Numbered from the stretch's first letter, positions 11,901 to 23,420 are shown. The stretch: DNA of 64,000 nt from Sceloporus undulatus (GCF_019175285.1 NC_056527.1:113800230-113864229); one strand, 5' to 3'. Program-made: numbers and translations. Notes: a model not told the origin generated them from the letters alone.

Positions 11901-14544
11901 CATTTTCCTCAATATAAATTGATTGAAAAGAGTCTAGACAACTACTTCGCAAGGATCTTTAAGCTGGAGTTACTGCCCTGAGCAGGCAGTTGGGCTTACT
12001 GGCCCATAAGATCCCTTCCAAATGTATCATTCCAGGATTTTATGATTCAATCCTTCTTACATATTTAGCAAGACAAAGTGGAAGTGATGAATTTGATGTG
12101 CAACAAATATTACTTATGGGAACAGACATTTAGCTCTACATTCTTAGACAGACAGGAATAGCACAGGGCTAAATATTTGGTATGTATATGAGACCATAGG
12201 AGGCATTTAACTGTGTCAGGGTTGTTTGCTGTCCTTAATTTATCAACCAGCTATTTTGTCAACATTTCACAGTTCCCACCAACTCCGCTGGAATGGAGAT
12301 TTTGCAAACAAAAGAGTTTAAGGAAAGCTCTTCTACCATGATTTCCCTCATTTCTCCCATTTATAATGGTAAATAAAAATGGCTCAAATCTGTCTGCCTG
12401 ACAGGGACAACTATTTTTAATCTGAGTTGAAAGGTTTTTTTTCTGGAACAAGTGAGTGAACTATTTCACTCTCACCAATTTAGGCGGGCCATCACCTTTA
12501 ACCTTCCAGATTGCTACTGTTTTTTATATAGCTCAAGAAATGTACCTGTGCCATTTTATAGATGTTCAAGATGTGAGGCATCTGCCTAGAATTGTGAGAT
12601 GAGAGCCCACCAATGATGGCCATTAGCATGTTTTTCCTCTTGCAGAGATAGTTAGGAGGATTCCCATCTCCTGTGAACAGGAGAGACATAGTCCCAGAAC
12701 ATGTTCCCATTTCATTGTAAGCTTTTTGAACCACAAATTCTCCCAACGTGGCATTGGATAATAGCTGGGTATTTCTGTTTATCTCTTTAAGGGCAAATTC
12801 AAATACAAAATACTGCTGTATCAGTTTAGGTACAACGCTGCAATGAGATGTTCACACAATCTGAGCGTTCCCACATTCTTGAAAGCATACTTTCACCACA
12901 TGGCTTAAAGTACATGCATTTGACTATGTTTTGGATTCAGAGTCGCAATTAGCACATACTGACTGAAATTTTTGGACTTTGTAAGTTATGCTTCCCAGGA
13001 ATTTTCTTCTTTAAGTGGATTTTAATAGACATTTACAAACAACTTATGAAGTCTTCATTAGGCAGGGTGTTCCTCCTCATTTACGTACCTTGTTTTATAT
13101 TACATTTTCCCTCTTAATTGCCATCCCTAAACTTCATAGAATCAAAGAATTGGAAAAGACCACAAAGGCTACCCAATCCAACCTGCTGCCATGTACAATC
13201 AAACACTTGCAAGAGATGACCATCCAGCCACTGCTTAAAAAACTACCAAAGAAGAGATTTAAAGCACTCTCCAAAGCTCCAAAGGGCAAATTCAAATGCA
13301 AAATACTGTTGGATAAATTTAGGTACAACACTGCAATGAGATGTTCACACAATCTGAGTATCTCCACATTCTTGAAAGCATGATTACACCACTTGAACTA
13401 ATCTACATGCATTTGACTTTTAGTTTGACTCAGACATAGGCATGTTACAGGCGGCCCAGAAGGGGCCGTCTCGCACCGCCACCAGTTGCAGCGTCCGGGA
13501 ACCGCAGCAGCCAAACGGCGCAGTTCCCAGACGCTGCCAAGAAGGAGCGCCAAAATCACGCTCCTTCTTGCTCCCTGGAAGAGACGCCGTGAGGCGCTAG
13601 TTGCGCACTCACAGTGTCATTTCCGGGGCGCGACATGCGGACGCAGAGCGTCCATTACGTCAAGATGGCGGCGGCCGTTATGGACAGAGTCCATAACAGG
13701 AGTAGGGGCGTCTAGAAGAGACGCCCCCTTTTTAAAGTGGGACGTCCTGAGGACGTCCCAAATGGCGGTATGTAACCCACCATAGTCATATAGTCATACG
13801 TAGCAGAGAATGACTCCAATTAATGATGTTAGCAAGTCATGATTCACAGAATTTTCATTTCTTTCAGTGACCTGTCGATCCAGGAGTGTTAGGTATGCCA
13901 CTTTGCAAAATGGTAGCCTAGGATTGCCTGAACTGGATTTTTATTTTAATGCTTTCCAGATCAATAAAACCACTCACTTTTTCTGGCCAAATTAGTATTC
14001 TTCTTAATGCCGAGTCAAAATGGTTTTGCCCTGCCTTTAAAACTGATTGCTTTGCTTGCTGCTTGAGGGGCTGTTTGTATCAATTTAATTTTTATTATTG
14101 TAAATATGTGTCCCATTTTCAGATTATACAGTGGGCCTTGGTATCCACTGGGGTTTGCTTCTAGGACCTCCCCTGGATACCAAAATCCATGGATGCCCAT
14201 CCCATTAAATGCAAATGGCACAGTAAAATGAAAAGAGAAGAAAAGAAATGACCTGAAGCCAAACAACAGCACAACATTCAATCAAAGTTATTAATTATAC
14301 CAGTGACTTTTCTGTGTAATGAAACAGTTACTTACTATCCACTTATCTCCTCATCTGGATATCTGCTAAAGAAAATCTCTTGAGATCCAGGAATAATAAA
14401 AGAGACAATGTTACCAATAACAATATCCTCTAGAATTACAGGGAAAATATGTTCAACCTTTGTCTTCCAATCACATCTGGTGTTCACACTCTTGCAGGCA
14501 TTAGGAGGCAATTGTAGCAGCAAAAGGAGTAGAAGCAGTGACAT
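5930..14544 (-). CDS. V2R gene A, complete, 6 coding exons, 879 aa
   Basis: Vomeronasal type 2 receptor, a class C GPCR expected on vomeronasal sensory neurons for peptide or protein cues. Exons in coding order: 14336-14544, 12546-12837, 10985-11854, 10311-10538, 8861-8987, 5930-6843. All are open with GT/AG borders and phases 2,0,0,0,1. Residues 1-20 are a signal peptide ([15 protein letters not shown]); about 20-530 the Venus-flytrap domain; about 534-605 the cysteine-rich linker (CCYDCPQC, then [18 protein letters not shown]); about 609-860 seven helices, with [15 protein letters not shown] before helix 7. The ATG chosen is the one aligned with gene E, where a stop lies four codons upstream. 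Its 5' part resembles gene B and its 3' part gene D (breakpoint near 13280). Introns hold SINEs, a GC-rich MITE and a CR1 remnant. Confidence 0.93.
7289..7570 (-). mobile_element. Retroposon fragment with (AAT)n tail, intron 5 of A
   Basis: Minus-strand reading ends GCGCTTTATAAATAAAGGTT followed by (AAT)n. The same tail, in plus orientation, precedes the long (AAT)n in gene B at 17925. The family name is uncertain; a LINE 3' end is likely. Confidence 0.5.
7988..8320. mobile_element. GC-rich inserted block, intron 5 of A, probably DNA-transposon-derived
   Basis: A sharp rise in GC within an AT-rich intron (GGCGCCAGTCC, GGGTGGTTACACACTGC, ATGCCGCCCCATCCAGGCC). It is absent from the paralogous introns I could compare. 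Clear terminal repeats are not seen, so the class is a guess. The small ORFs in it are not genes. Confidence 0.4.
9640..9765 (-). mobile_element. Old Bov-B/RTE-like 3' remnant, intron 4 of A
   Basis: CCTGAGTTTGCAAGACCTGA, then TCTTGGAGATCTCCTACCGA and GGGTCATTGTAA resemble Bov-B/RTE 3' ends. The same remnant recurs at the same intron position in B (about 19085-19215), C (30415-30560), D (43740-43885) and E (56515-56650), so it predates the duplications. Orientation is uncertain. Confidence 0.5.
9962..10287 (-). mobile_element. tRNA-derived SINE (second family), intron 4 of A
   Basis: On the minus strand: a tRNA-like head, then GTAGATAGATAGGTACCACT, GTGGGAAGGTAACAGCATT, TCATGCTGGCCACATGAGC and TTGGCTTAGAAACAGAAATG, a module order common to a widespread squamate tRNA SINE. 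It ends 24 nt from exon 4. Confidence 0.65.
13130..13278 (-). mobile_element. CR1 LINE 3' fragment, intron 1 of A
   Basis: Begins with the CR1 3' terminus in reverse (ATAGAATCAAAGAATTGGAA), then ACCCAATCCAACCTGCTGCC. The same fragment with the same flanks lies in intron 1 of gene D (from about 47560), so it was inserted before A and D separated. In A it stops abruptly at about 13278. Confidence 0.8.
13281..13330 (-). pseudogene. Truncated second copy of V2R exon 2 (first 50 nt) in intron 1 of A
   Basis: GGGCAAATTCAAATGCAAAA, then TACTGTTGGATAAATTTAGG, is the 5' end of exon 2 in reverse, with its AG acceptor intact at 13331-13332 and then the same upstream intron that precedes exon 2 in gene B. 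The rest of the exon is missing because CR1 sequence abuts it. The acceptor could act as a decoy splice site. Confidence 0.8.
13440..13780. mobile_element. GC/CpG-rich non-autonomous DNA transposon, intron 1 of A
   Basis: A 341-nt block very rich in CpG in an AT-rich intron, flanked by CATAG on both sides (13435-13439 and 13781-13785). Termini GCATGTTACAGGCGGCC and, reversed, GTGGGTTACATACCGCC are imperfect inverted repeats. Gene B lacks it at the matching place. It contains short internal hairpins such as GGACGTCCTGAGGACGTCC. The 99-codon ORF through it is not a gene. Confidence 0.65.
14129..14236. mobile_element. Tigger-like MITE fragment, intron 1 of A
   Basis: Begins TA then CAGTGGGCCTTGGTATCCAC, the look of a Tc1/mariner (Tigger-like) terminus, with CCATGGATGCCCATCCCATT further in. 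It replaces the body of the SINE found here in B; only the SINE tail (about 14240-14275) remains. Confidence 0.55.
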
Positions 14545-14774
14545 CTGCCTGACTAAGAGCAAACCTGGGCTCCAGAAACACCGGTATACGATTATAAGGA
14601 CAGGTGTATGGAATAACAGTCTATGTTTCCAATTAATTGGAAAAGCTGTAAAAGTCAAATACATCTAAAACTAGCACAGAGGTGTGTCATGTCTCTCGAG
14701 CACCGTTTTCATAAAGTGCTCCCTGACATAAAGGAGCCCCAATTATTCTTTCAAACACATTATTTCGAAATGAC

Positions 14775-14880
14775 TTTTTATAGATAACCATCTTGAGCCA
14801 GGAATCCTTGGTGAGGGACTCATCTGTGTTCCTCACTTCTTGATAGTCTTGGGCTATAATTACTCCAAGTCAATGATTAT
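14775..14880 (-). promoter_or_regulatory. Promoter of gene A: TATA box plus conserved upstream block
   Basis: TATAAAAA (minus strand, 14775-14782) follows TTATC, 231 nt upstream of the ATG. A block containing, on the plus strand, ATTACTCCAAGTCAATGA (14849-14880) lies about 104 nt further up. Both recur at the same spacing in B-E. Confidence 0.7.
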
Positions 14881-15729
14881 GATCATTACCTTCAACGTCT
14901 TCTTAGCTGACAGCTAACTTTTTCAAAAGAAAATGTACAATTGCATCCACTCTGTGGGCTGTATCCAGACTTAGGAAGACTTTGAGTAGACCCACTGAAA
15001 TCAATGGGACATGACTGGTGACTAATTGAATACTCTTTGCTTTCAATAGATCTCCTGTAATTAGGATTGTGCCTGGGTCTAGCCAAGATCTCTTTACCAG
15101 AGATCCTGAAAATGTGCTGTGTGCTGAAGGTCTCTCACGAAATGGATGCATAATATGGGGAGGAAAGGAATCCATAGATGCTTAGAACATATTCATGTTC
15201 AGTGAAGTAAAATAATGTGAGCTCTACTTAAATTAATTAAGTCCCCCTAAAATGAATTTTTATTACACAGTACATAATACAAATTATACAATCCACATTT
15301 CATAATACACTTTTCTCCCTTCTCCCCCTTCCAAAAACAGCATTGAGGGAAATACATTCCAATCAAGTTAACAATCATTATCAGAGATGTAGAAAATAAC
15401 AGGAATTATACCCCATTTTATCTTCCACTTTTTTAATCACAATTTCTCATTTATCTTTCCATGATTCTTTATTACTTTCCCCAATATATTTAAGTCTTCT
15501 TTTCTCTAGGGAAATCAAATAATATGTATTATATATATATATATATTTAAACGAATAAGACTGATTCCAATTTGATTTGTTTTTCCATCCATAAGCAATC
15601 ACTGCATGAGCAGCTTATAGAAATTGTTTTATTGCATACCTTTGATTACTATTTAATCTTAATTCCCCAAAATTGAGAGTTAGACCATTTTCTTTGCTTA
15701 ATTGTATCTCTATCCCATCTTATTTAATA

Positions 15730-16014
15730 GAGCAACAACAGGCCTCGCCTGAAAGACAAAGAGCACTCCTTCTGACCACCATCTTGAGGGAGAGAGAGGC
15801 AGGTCGGCGGCAATAGGTCTCAACCGATGGCTTTGACTGCTTTGTACATGGTTTTTGAGGATTTTTTTGAATTGTATGAGATCGCTGATGTCACGGTTGA
15901 TGTATTGTATTGCTTTGTGCTATAGCATGTGACATGTAGCTTGTATGTTGTGAACCGCTTTGATCTGAAGGAAAAGCGGTATACAAATAAAAATATTATT
16001 ATTATTATTATCCC
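15730..16014 (+). mobile_element. LINE 3' end with (ATT)n tail
   Basis: Ends GTGAACCGCTTTGATCTGAA, GGAAAAGCGGTATACAAATA and then (TTA)n. Such an inverted GC pair before ATAAATA-type tails is usual for squamate retroposon 3' ends. The family (L2-like?) is uncertain. Confidence 0.5.
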
Positions 16015-16865
16015 TATTATTATATTTATCTGTTTCTTAACCTTTGTCTGCTCTGCTGTTTCATTTCATAGAATCAATGGAGTGAAAAGAGATTCCAAGG
16101 GCCATCCAAGCCCATTCCAGCCATTGGAGCATGACCTGCTAATATTTCCCGGTGAGACTGGGAGAAATATTTCCCCTTCAGTTCCTGATCTTGATTCTAT
16201 GATTCTGCAACTGAACTAAAATGTCTATCTCCATGCTTTTATTTGAAAATTCTCTATTCCCAATACAATATTTTAAACAAAATTTCTGGGAAAGTAGATA
16301 ACATATACTTTTCAATGAGAAGCCCATCCTAATATATCCAATTGTTATATCTAATTTTGAAATTATGGTTTGCTTAATCATGAACTGGAATAACTGGAGA
16401 ACAGAGTATTTATTTATCATTTATTTCATTTATATCCCCTTTTTCCTCATTGTACATGTCCCAAAGTGGCTTAAAACAAATTACAAAATAACAACAAAAG
16501 AAAAAACAGCTAAGAGATATTTCATACAAAAGTTTTTTTTAAGGCTAAATAACAATTCTACAAGACCTTACACTAAAACAATTTAAACAAATGCTGCAGC
16601 CCTTTTTAAGAATTTAATCACATATACTGTCTTCTTTGAAATACCCCCCTCACTTTTTACATGGCTTAAGAAACTGGGAAGATACACATTTTATGAAGCT
16701 AGAAGAAAACTAGATCAATCATAATCTGAAATGAAAATTCAATAGCAGCATCTCATAATCTATCTTATCTGTCTTGAAGGCATTGCACACTTGCTGCCAT
16801 TTTGGTACAGAACCAAACAAGACACGGTATAAAAGAGGAGGGAGGAAGAAGGAGGAAGGAAGAAA

Positions 16866-17949
16866 TCAGTAAGTACTTAAATTCTTTTTCCTTACCAGCT
16901 GGTCCCTAGTATTGAGCTCAGGCCTCAGTAAAACAATGTATGCCTTCGGTAGAAAAATGAAGCCCAGCAACCCAAAACTAGAGGCCAAAATGGAGAAGAT
17001 CTCCACAGCAACCATGTATTTCCCTTTGGTGCTCAGGTAGGTGGGAACAAAAGACACCCAAACACTGCAAAAGACCAGCATGCTGAATGTGATGAGTTTG
17101 GCTTCATTAAATGTATCAGGCAATGTCCTAGCCATGAATGCCATAGTGAAGCTGATGAAGGCCAGAAATCCCATGTAGCTGAGAGCCATGTAGAACATCA
17201 CATCTGAGCCTTCATTGCATTGCACTAGGATCTCTCCCATCTGGGAATGCTTGTCCCATTCTGGGAATGGGGGAGAGATGGCCAGCCATATGACACAAAT
17301 GGCAATTTGAATAAGAGATGCAATAATAATGACTGAGAATGTCAAATACTTTCCTAACCATTTTCTCATCTTGTTTCCTGGTTTGGTGGCCATGAAGGCC
17401 AGAACCACTGTGAGAGTTTTGGCCAAGACTGAAGAAACAGCAACAGAAAAAACAATGGCAAACAGTGTTTGTCGTAGAATGCAAGAAACAACCCCAGGCT
17501 TACCAATGAAGAGCAAACAGCAGAGAAAGCAAAGGAGCAAAGAGAACAGAAGGATACAAGAAATGGCCCAGTTATTAGCTTTAATGATGGGAGTATTCCT
17601 GTGCTGAAATAAGATCCACATCATCACAAGGGTCATCAAGGAAAATAAAAGAACCAAACAAACCAAAACCCTTCCCAAGGGATCTCCAAAGGACATGTAG
17701 TTTACATTTTTGGAAATGCATTGATCTTGATTCTTGTTTGGATGTTGATCATCTGGGCACATGTTGCAGTTTTCTGCATCTGGAAGGAGCAAAGATAGCA
17801 TTTAAAACCTGCATTTCCTGTTAAGCAAATATAGTCAATAGTGTGTCATGAAAGGAGGAATTAAACATGCAAGAAAATCATTTCATACACACAATCCCTG
17901 AAGTACATGTCAAAAGCTGTGTAAATTAACAGCGCTTTATAAATAAAGG

Positions 17950-18006
<57 letters not shown>

Positions 18007-21000
18007 GCAGTAGCAAGTGCCAGCATATTTACTGGTGTTGTGGTGGACATCACAATTGCTGCGAAGGGCAATAAGTCTCTTATTTACAGGACAGCAAACA
18101 TACAGCTGGAAGGTGATGGGACACAAAATAGTGCAAGCCTTAATGCATATTCAGGGTCTTTTGCATACATTCAATGAAATACTATTAAACATGGTGGTGA
18201 CATTGAGTTTATGCCAGGTGCTGCAACCTTTGCCTTTCTCGAAGAGATGGGGATACCTCTCCTATCTCCTCCTCCTCCTCTGGAGGCTGACAGACTGAGC
18301 TGAAGTAGGGCATTTTTGTTCTAGGTCTGTTTCATCTTCAAAAGCTGTACTCTCAAGGTGGGGGCATAATAATAATAATAATAATAATAATAATATGTTT
18401 TATTTATAGACCGCTATTCCGCAAAGATCATAGTGGTGTACAGTAAAAATACAAAATACAAGGTGACAGTTAAACGAGGGAGAAGTCTCGTCCTTCAGGA
18501 AGTCCCCGATGTTGCTGGGTCTGCCTGATCGCTCCCTCTGAGGCCAAGATGACAGTTGAGGAGGGAGGGGCCTCTTCTTTCGGGCAGTCCCCGATGTTGC
18601 TGGGTCTGCCTGATCGCTCCCTCTGAGGCCAAGATGACAGTTGAGGAGGGAGGGGCNNNNNNNNNNATGACATTAGTTAATATTAATACTTCAATCTGAA
18701 TGCTCCTATCCTCCCCATCAAATGATCAAAATTACATTATTGATTTCAGAAATATGTTGAATGTATTCCCTCTCTCAGGATGCTTTCTCAGATTACCTGT
18801 CTGCTTTGAAATCATTCCTTCTGAACATTGTGGACAGTCATAACAACAAATCTCTTTGCCCTCATGCATGGTCTTGCTCTGTCCAGGATGGCAACTCTCA
18901 ACACATCTGGATCTGGGAGGCTTCTAGGAAAAAAATAGGAAACATGTTTAGGGGGAGACCATCTATTTTTCTCTTAGCCCGATGCTGTTGAATTTCATTT
19001 TAGTGTTAACTACATAATCATTAGAATCCTTCATTTTGTACCTCTTCTAGAAGTAGGAAAAGAGCAAGAGCATCCTTCTGTTGAATCCACTTAATCAAGG
19101 AATCCAGAGCTCTGAGTTTGCAAGACCTAAGTGGTTTATCGCCACTGAGATCATTGGCTCTTGGAGATCTCCTACTGTTAGGTTCAAGATAAGAGAAAAT
19201 TGAAAAGAAAGCCAATAAAAGGAACAAAAAGAACAGCAAAGGATTTCTCAACTTGACTTACATTTGCCAGTATAGAACAAGTTCACTGTGCTACTATTTA
19301 TGCATTCCCAATAATGGTTGATTTCACACATATATTAAATGTATTCCCCCTGTCCGGATGAGAATTTAACAGGAATACCTTGCACTTAAACATTTCTGGA
19401 AAGAGCATGAAAATAGTAACCAATCATACCTGAATAAAAATGTGATTCCACAACATGGAGTTTTTCTGAATAATAAAATCTTTCCCTTCAGGAGCCAGGG
19501 GGTCAGTCCGTCCAATATGGACTCTCCGCATGGACCGATTGGGGAAGGCTACTGTATTCATGATATCAAATCCAATCACCAACTCCCCATTTTCATCAAA
19601 AAATATCTCTTCTCCAGCACTATTGTTGAAATGAATGCGTTTCAGGAAGGAATGAAGCTGGAAGGGAGCAGGAAAGAAAAATATTTCAGGACAGGGTTAG
19701 TGAAAGGGGTCATTTTGATTTCTGTACAATTTGTGGTCTTCATGCCATATGCACCTGGAATATTATACACACTTCCCTGTTTCTTAATCATGCACAATGG
19801 TAGAGTCTCCATTTCCTAGTTACCAGCAAATATCCTGTTACAGCATTAAGGTACCAGAGTGAGTTAAGAGAGGTGATCTTTTCCTACTGGTGACCCGACA
19901 CATTGGCAGAGCGCATTACAGCAGTGGGCAGAAGAGATTTAAGAGAAGGGCAAGAGACTCTTCCTACCTGCCAGGGGTGAATATACTGAAGATTCCATAT
20001 ACCTCCATCTCCCCATGATCTAGGCTTTAATCTTGAAGAAAACATGGCATGAAGAGCATGTGCAATGGCATAAACAGCATTGTAGATGCTGTAACTCTGA
20101 CCAGACATTCTCATTTCAAAGACAGAGTCAGGCAAGCTGCTCAGTTTCTCCTCCCCAGTACAGTTGGTTCCAGTGAACTGGTGCAAATTATCACTATGTT
20201 GGGGAAATGAGCATTGAAAGGCTTTGGCCCAAAGGAGAGCTGCAACATTATTTTCATTTGGATTTAGTTTGGTAAGGTATTGCACATAGCCTTCAATCTC
20301 TTTTGTGGGTAGTGCAAAAGACAGAGTACCATTGAAGGATCTTGGAGTGAAAAATTCACTGGAGATTGTGGATGTGAAATCCCACTGAGCTGTGATGATC
20401 CATATTTTCTCTGTTGGCTTCATTTCAACAAACTCATTGAAATATAGAATCACCCTCAGGCCCTCCATGGATTGGGAATCCCCATGAATAAGAATCACAT
20501 CGGTATCAGCTGATGAAAGAATCAAATGCATTCTTGATAATTTATCATTGTAAGGTATTTTTCCTTCTGTATATCCTGCCCAGTGCTGCTTCATTCTTGG
20601 AATAATTTCCTTGAAAGCTAAACAAATGCTACTTTGGAGTAGCTGAGGAATCAGGGTCCTCAATAACATTTCTCCATTGTCATCATCTGAAACAATGAGG
20701 CCAATCCAGGTCCATCCAAAATGCTTCAGCAGCTTGATAATTGCAACATATTGAGCACTTTCATTTGGGATCATTCGGTAGAAAGAAGGGAATTGAACTT
20801 TATCTTTCAATGCAGGGTCAAAGGAGCCATAACTGATCTAAGGAGAACGAAAATGATCTTTTTAGAGCAAAAAGAAAAAAAGGAGATTTGATAAAAATTA
20901 TTTGAAGCTGTTTTGTCCCCAATTCAGACACCTATCACCTGTTCGGGTGGCAAGCCGGAATGGAGATATTGCAGACAAAGGATTTTTTAAAAGTAATCCA

Positions 21001-22457
21001 GCCATATTTCCCTCATCCCGCCCCAATTTGAAAACCGAAGTCAAAAATGGTTCAAATCTGACTTCCTGATGGGGACAATTATTTTCAAACTGAGTTGAAA
21101 AGGAATTTTGCTTGGACAAGTGACTAAAATATTTGACTCTTACCAATTTAGAGGGATTGAGTAAGATGAGGTCTAAAATGAGTCATCCCTTTCACTTTCC
21201 AGATAGCTACCCTTATTGATATAGCTGAAGAAACGTACCTGTGCCATCTTATAGATGTTCAAGATGTGAGGCATCTGCCTAGAATTGTGAGATGAGAGCC
21301 CACCAATGATGGCCATTAGCATGTATTTCCTCTTGCAGAGATAGTTAGGAGGATTCCCATCTCCTGTGAACAGGAGAGTCATAGTCCCAGAACATGTTCC
21401 CATTTCATTGTAAGCTTTTTGAACCACAAATTCTCCCAATGTGGTATTAGATAATAGCTGGGTATTTCTGTTTATCTCTTTAAGGGCAAATTCAAATACA
21501 AAATACTGCTGGATCAGTTTAGGTACAATGCTGCAATGAGATGTTCACATAATCTGAGTGTTCTCACATTCTTCAAAGCATGCTTACACCACATGAACTG
21601 ATCTTCACACATTTGATGTTCAGTTTGATTCAAAGACAATCATATGTAGCAGAGAATGATTCCAATTAATGGAGTTGGCAGGTCATGACTGACAGAGTTT
21701 TCATTCTTTTCAGTGACCTGTCAATCCAATCCTTACAGTTTTACTTAATCGGAGTGTATGTATCTTTAATTTCTAAATGTACAAATGTGATGAACGACAA
21801 TGATCACCATACCTGAGCTTTCTGTGGGCTTGTTGGGATGGATTGTATGCAGACATCAATAAGATTGTGAAATAAAAATATTTACCAGAAGCTCAGTTAT
21901 CAGAAGAAGAAGAAAAAGATGAAACCCTCTATGCTTACAAAAGCATACATGACAGCCAGCTTGCTGAAGTGGTTTAAGTGTTGGAGTCGGACTCTGGATA
22001 CAAGGATTTGAATCCCTGTTTCGACATAAAACCCATTGAGTGCCCTTAGGCAAGTCTTACTCTTTCAGCTTTAGTCAAGCTGAGTCAAAATTCTAACCAC
22101 TCTGAATACATTTTGCCAAGAAAAATATACTGATCACATTGTTGTTGCCATAGGTCAGAAATGACCTGAAGTCACACAACAGCACAACATTCAATCAAAG
22201 TTATTAATTATACCAATGACTTTTCTGTGGAATGAAACAGTTACTTACTAGGCACTTATCTCCTCATCTGGAAGTCTCTTGAAGAGAATCTCTTGCAATG
22301 CAGGTATAACAAAAGAGACAAAGTCACCAATGGCAATATCCTCTTCAAGTGAAGGCAAGATATTTTCAACCTTTGTCTTCCAATCACATCCAGAGTTCAC
22401 ATTCTTGCTGGAATTAGGAGGCAATTGCAGCAGCAAAAGGAGCAGAAGCAATGACAT
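16866..22457 (-). CDS. V2R gene B, complete, 6 coding exons, 879 aa
   Basis: Class C vomeronasal receptor. Exons: 22249-22457, 21239-21530, 19968-20837, 19430-19657, 18797-18923, 16866-17779, all open, sizes identical to gene A. The Venus-flytrap part has [17 protein letters not shown] (lobe I) and [17 protein letters not shown]. The linker reads [11 protein letters not shown] then [17 protein letters not shown]. Helix 5 differs from its sisters: [17 protein letters not shown] instead of FFARKLPD. The C-terminus is RKKNLSTY. The ATG is placed by homology with E; an in-frame Met 17 codons upstream exists but falls in the region that is 5' UTR in E. Intron 5 holds (AAT)n repeats, a GC tandem repeat and a 10-N gap; the exons are clear of the gap. 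Confidence 0.93.
17925..18006 (+). repeat. Retroposon tail followed by (AAT)n microsatellite, intron 5 of B
   Basis: ACAGCGCTTTATAAATAAAG is followed by about 19 AAT units (17949-18006). The tail matches the reversed element at 7289, so the microsatellite grew from a retroposon tail. Confidence 0.75.
18366..18656. repeat. (AAT)n, reversed LINE tail and about 85-nt GC-rich tandem repeat
   Basis: (ATA)n at 18366-18395 runs into a reversed retroposon end (TTTATAGACCGCTATTCCGC). Then two copies and the start of a third of an 85-86 nt unit beginning GACAGTT (18465, 18551, 18636) and containing CGATGTTGCTGGGTCTGCC. It ends at the N run, so the true copy number is unknown. Confidence 0.8.
18657..18666. 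other. Assembly gap, 10 N
   Basis: Ten N directly after the tandem repeat in intron 5 of gene B. A collapsed repeat is the likely cause. Confidence 0.95.
21955..22190 (+). mobile_element. tRNA-derived SINE, intron 1 of B
   Basis: Head GCCAGCTTGCTGAAGTGG, B-box-like GGATTTGAATCCC, core ACCCATTGAGTGCCCTTAGG, tail GACCTGAAGTCACACAACAG. The tail occurs at the same place in A, D and E; C has an apparent empty site. Confidence 0.8.
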
Positions 22458-22679
22458 CCGCCTGACTAAAAGCAAACCTGGGACCCAGATACACACGTAT
22501 TGTATCATGAAGATAAGTGCATGGAATACCAGCAGTCTCTGTTTCTAATTACCTGGAAAAGCTGTAAAGGGCAAATAAATTGGACGTCTCTTATGGATCT
22601 CAAGTACCATTTTCATAAAGTCCTTCCTGACTTCAAGGAACCCTCAAGAACTCTGTCAAACATATTGTTTGGACCTTAC

Positions 22680-22785
22680 TTTTTATAGATAAACATTTTA
22701 GGTCAAGAATCCTTGGAGGCTGCCTCATCTGTGTCCTTGGCTTCTTGAGAGCCTTGGGCTACAATTAATCCAAGTCAAGGATTAT
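22680..22785 (-). promoter_or_regulatory. Promoter of gene B: TATA box plus conserved upstream block
   Basis: TATAAAAA on the minus strand (22680-22687), 223 nt before the ATG, and the upstream block at 22753-22785 (plus-strand GGGCTACAATTAATCCAAG). Confidence 0.7.
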
Positions 22786-23124
22786 AATTACCTGACTAGT
22801 CATCTTCACTACCAGCCAAAGTAAAGCCAAAAACAAAAAGTGCATGTACAATTGTATCCAGTCCATGGTTTGGATCCAGACTTCTTGAAACTTAGAGTAG
22901 ATGTACTGAAACCAATGTGATAGTCATGAGTAATTTAATATGCTTTTTAGTAGGTTTCATCTTATTATAACAATACTCAGATCTATCCAAATCTCTTAAC
23001 CAGAGATCCCGATAATGTTTGAGTTCTGGGTGCTGGGGGTCTCTCAAGCAATGCAGGGATATTGTGGGGAACAAATAAATGGCCCATGTTGAATGAAGTA
23101 AGATAATGCTTGGTGTAATTTTTC

Positions 23125-23420
23125 ATTTCATAGAATCAAGGGAGTCAAAATGTATCCCAAGGATCATCTAATCCCACTCTGACTATACAAAAATACGTTA
23201 TTGGAGTACTCCTGATAGATGGCCTTTCAAAGTTTAACTATAAAGGATTCCAGTGGAAGAGGGCCTGTCACTTTTCAAGGCAGTGCACCCCAAGAATGAA
23301 TAACTCTTTTAATATCAGGATGTTTTTCCTAAGGTTTAGGTGGTATCCTTTTTCTTGCAATTGAAATCTAACAGTTCACGGCAAAGACTCTGGAGCAGCA
23401 GAAAATAAGCTTTCTTGCAT
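23125..23420 (-). mobile_element. CR1 LINE 3' fragment
   Basis: Starts with the reversed CR1 terminus (TCATAGAATCAAGGGAGTCA) and later GGAGCAGCAGAAAATAAGC, which on the minus strand encodes the LFSAAP-like end of CR1 ORF2. Similar to 37265-37640. Confidence 0.7.

Larger units (their letters stand above)
14545..16865. other. Spacer between genes A and B
   Basis: From A outward: 5' UTR, promoter and a duplicated upstream block (to about 15190); an AT-rich stretch of unknown origin (15240-15725); a LINE tail (15730-16014); a short reversed CR1 end (about 16067-16115); then the shared 3' flank of gene B, with a reversed retroposon tail near 16400-16560. No gene seen. Confidence 0.6.

Noticed and set aside
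13486-13785. 99-codon Arg-rich ORF
   Set aside because: Lies wholly in a CpG-rich mobile insert; composition explains it.
17949-18006. (AAT)n array as a CRISPR-like or regulatory repeat
   Set aside because: Simple microsatellite grown from a retroposon tail; no spacers.
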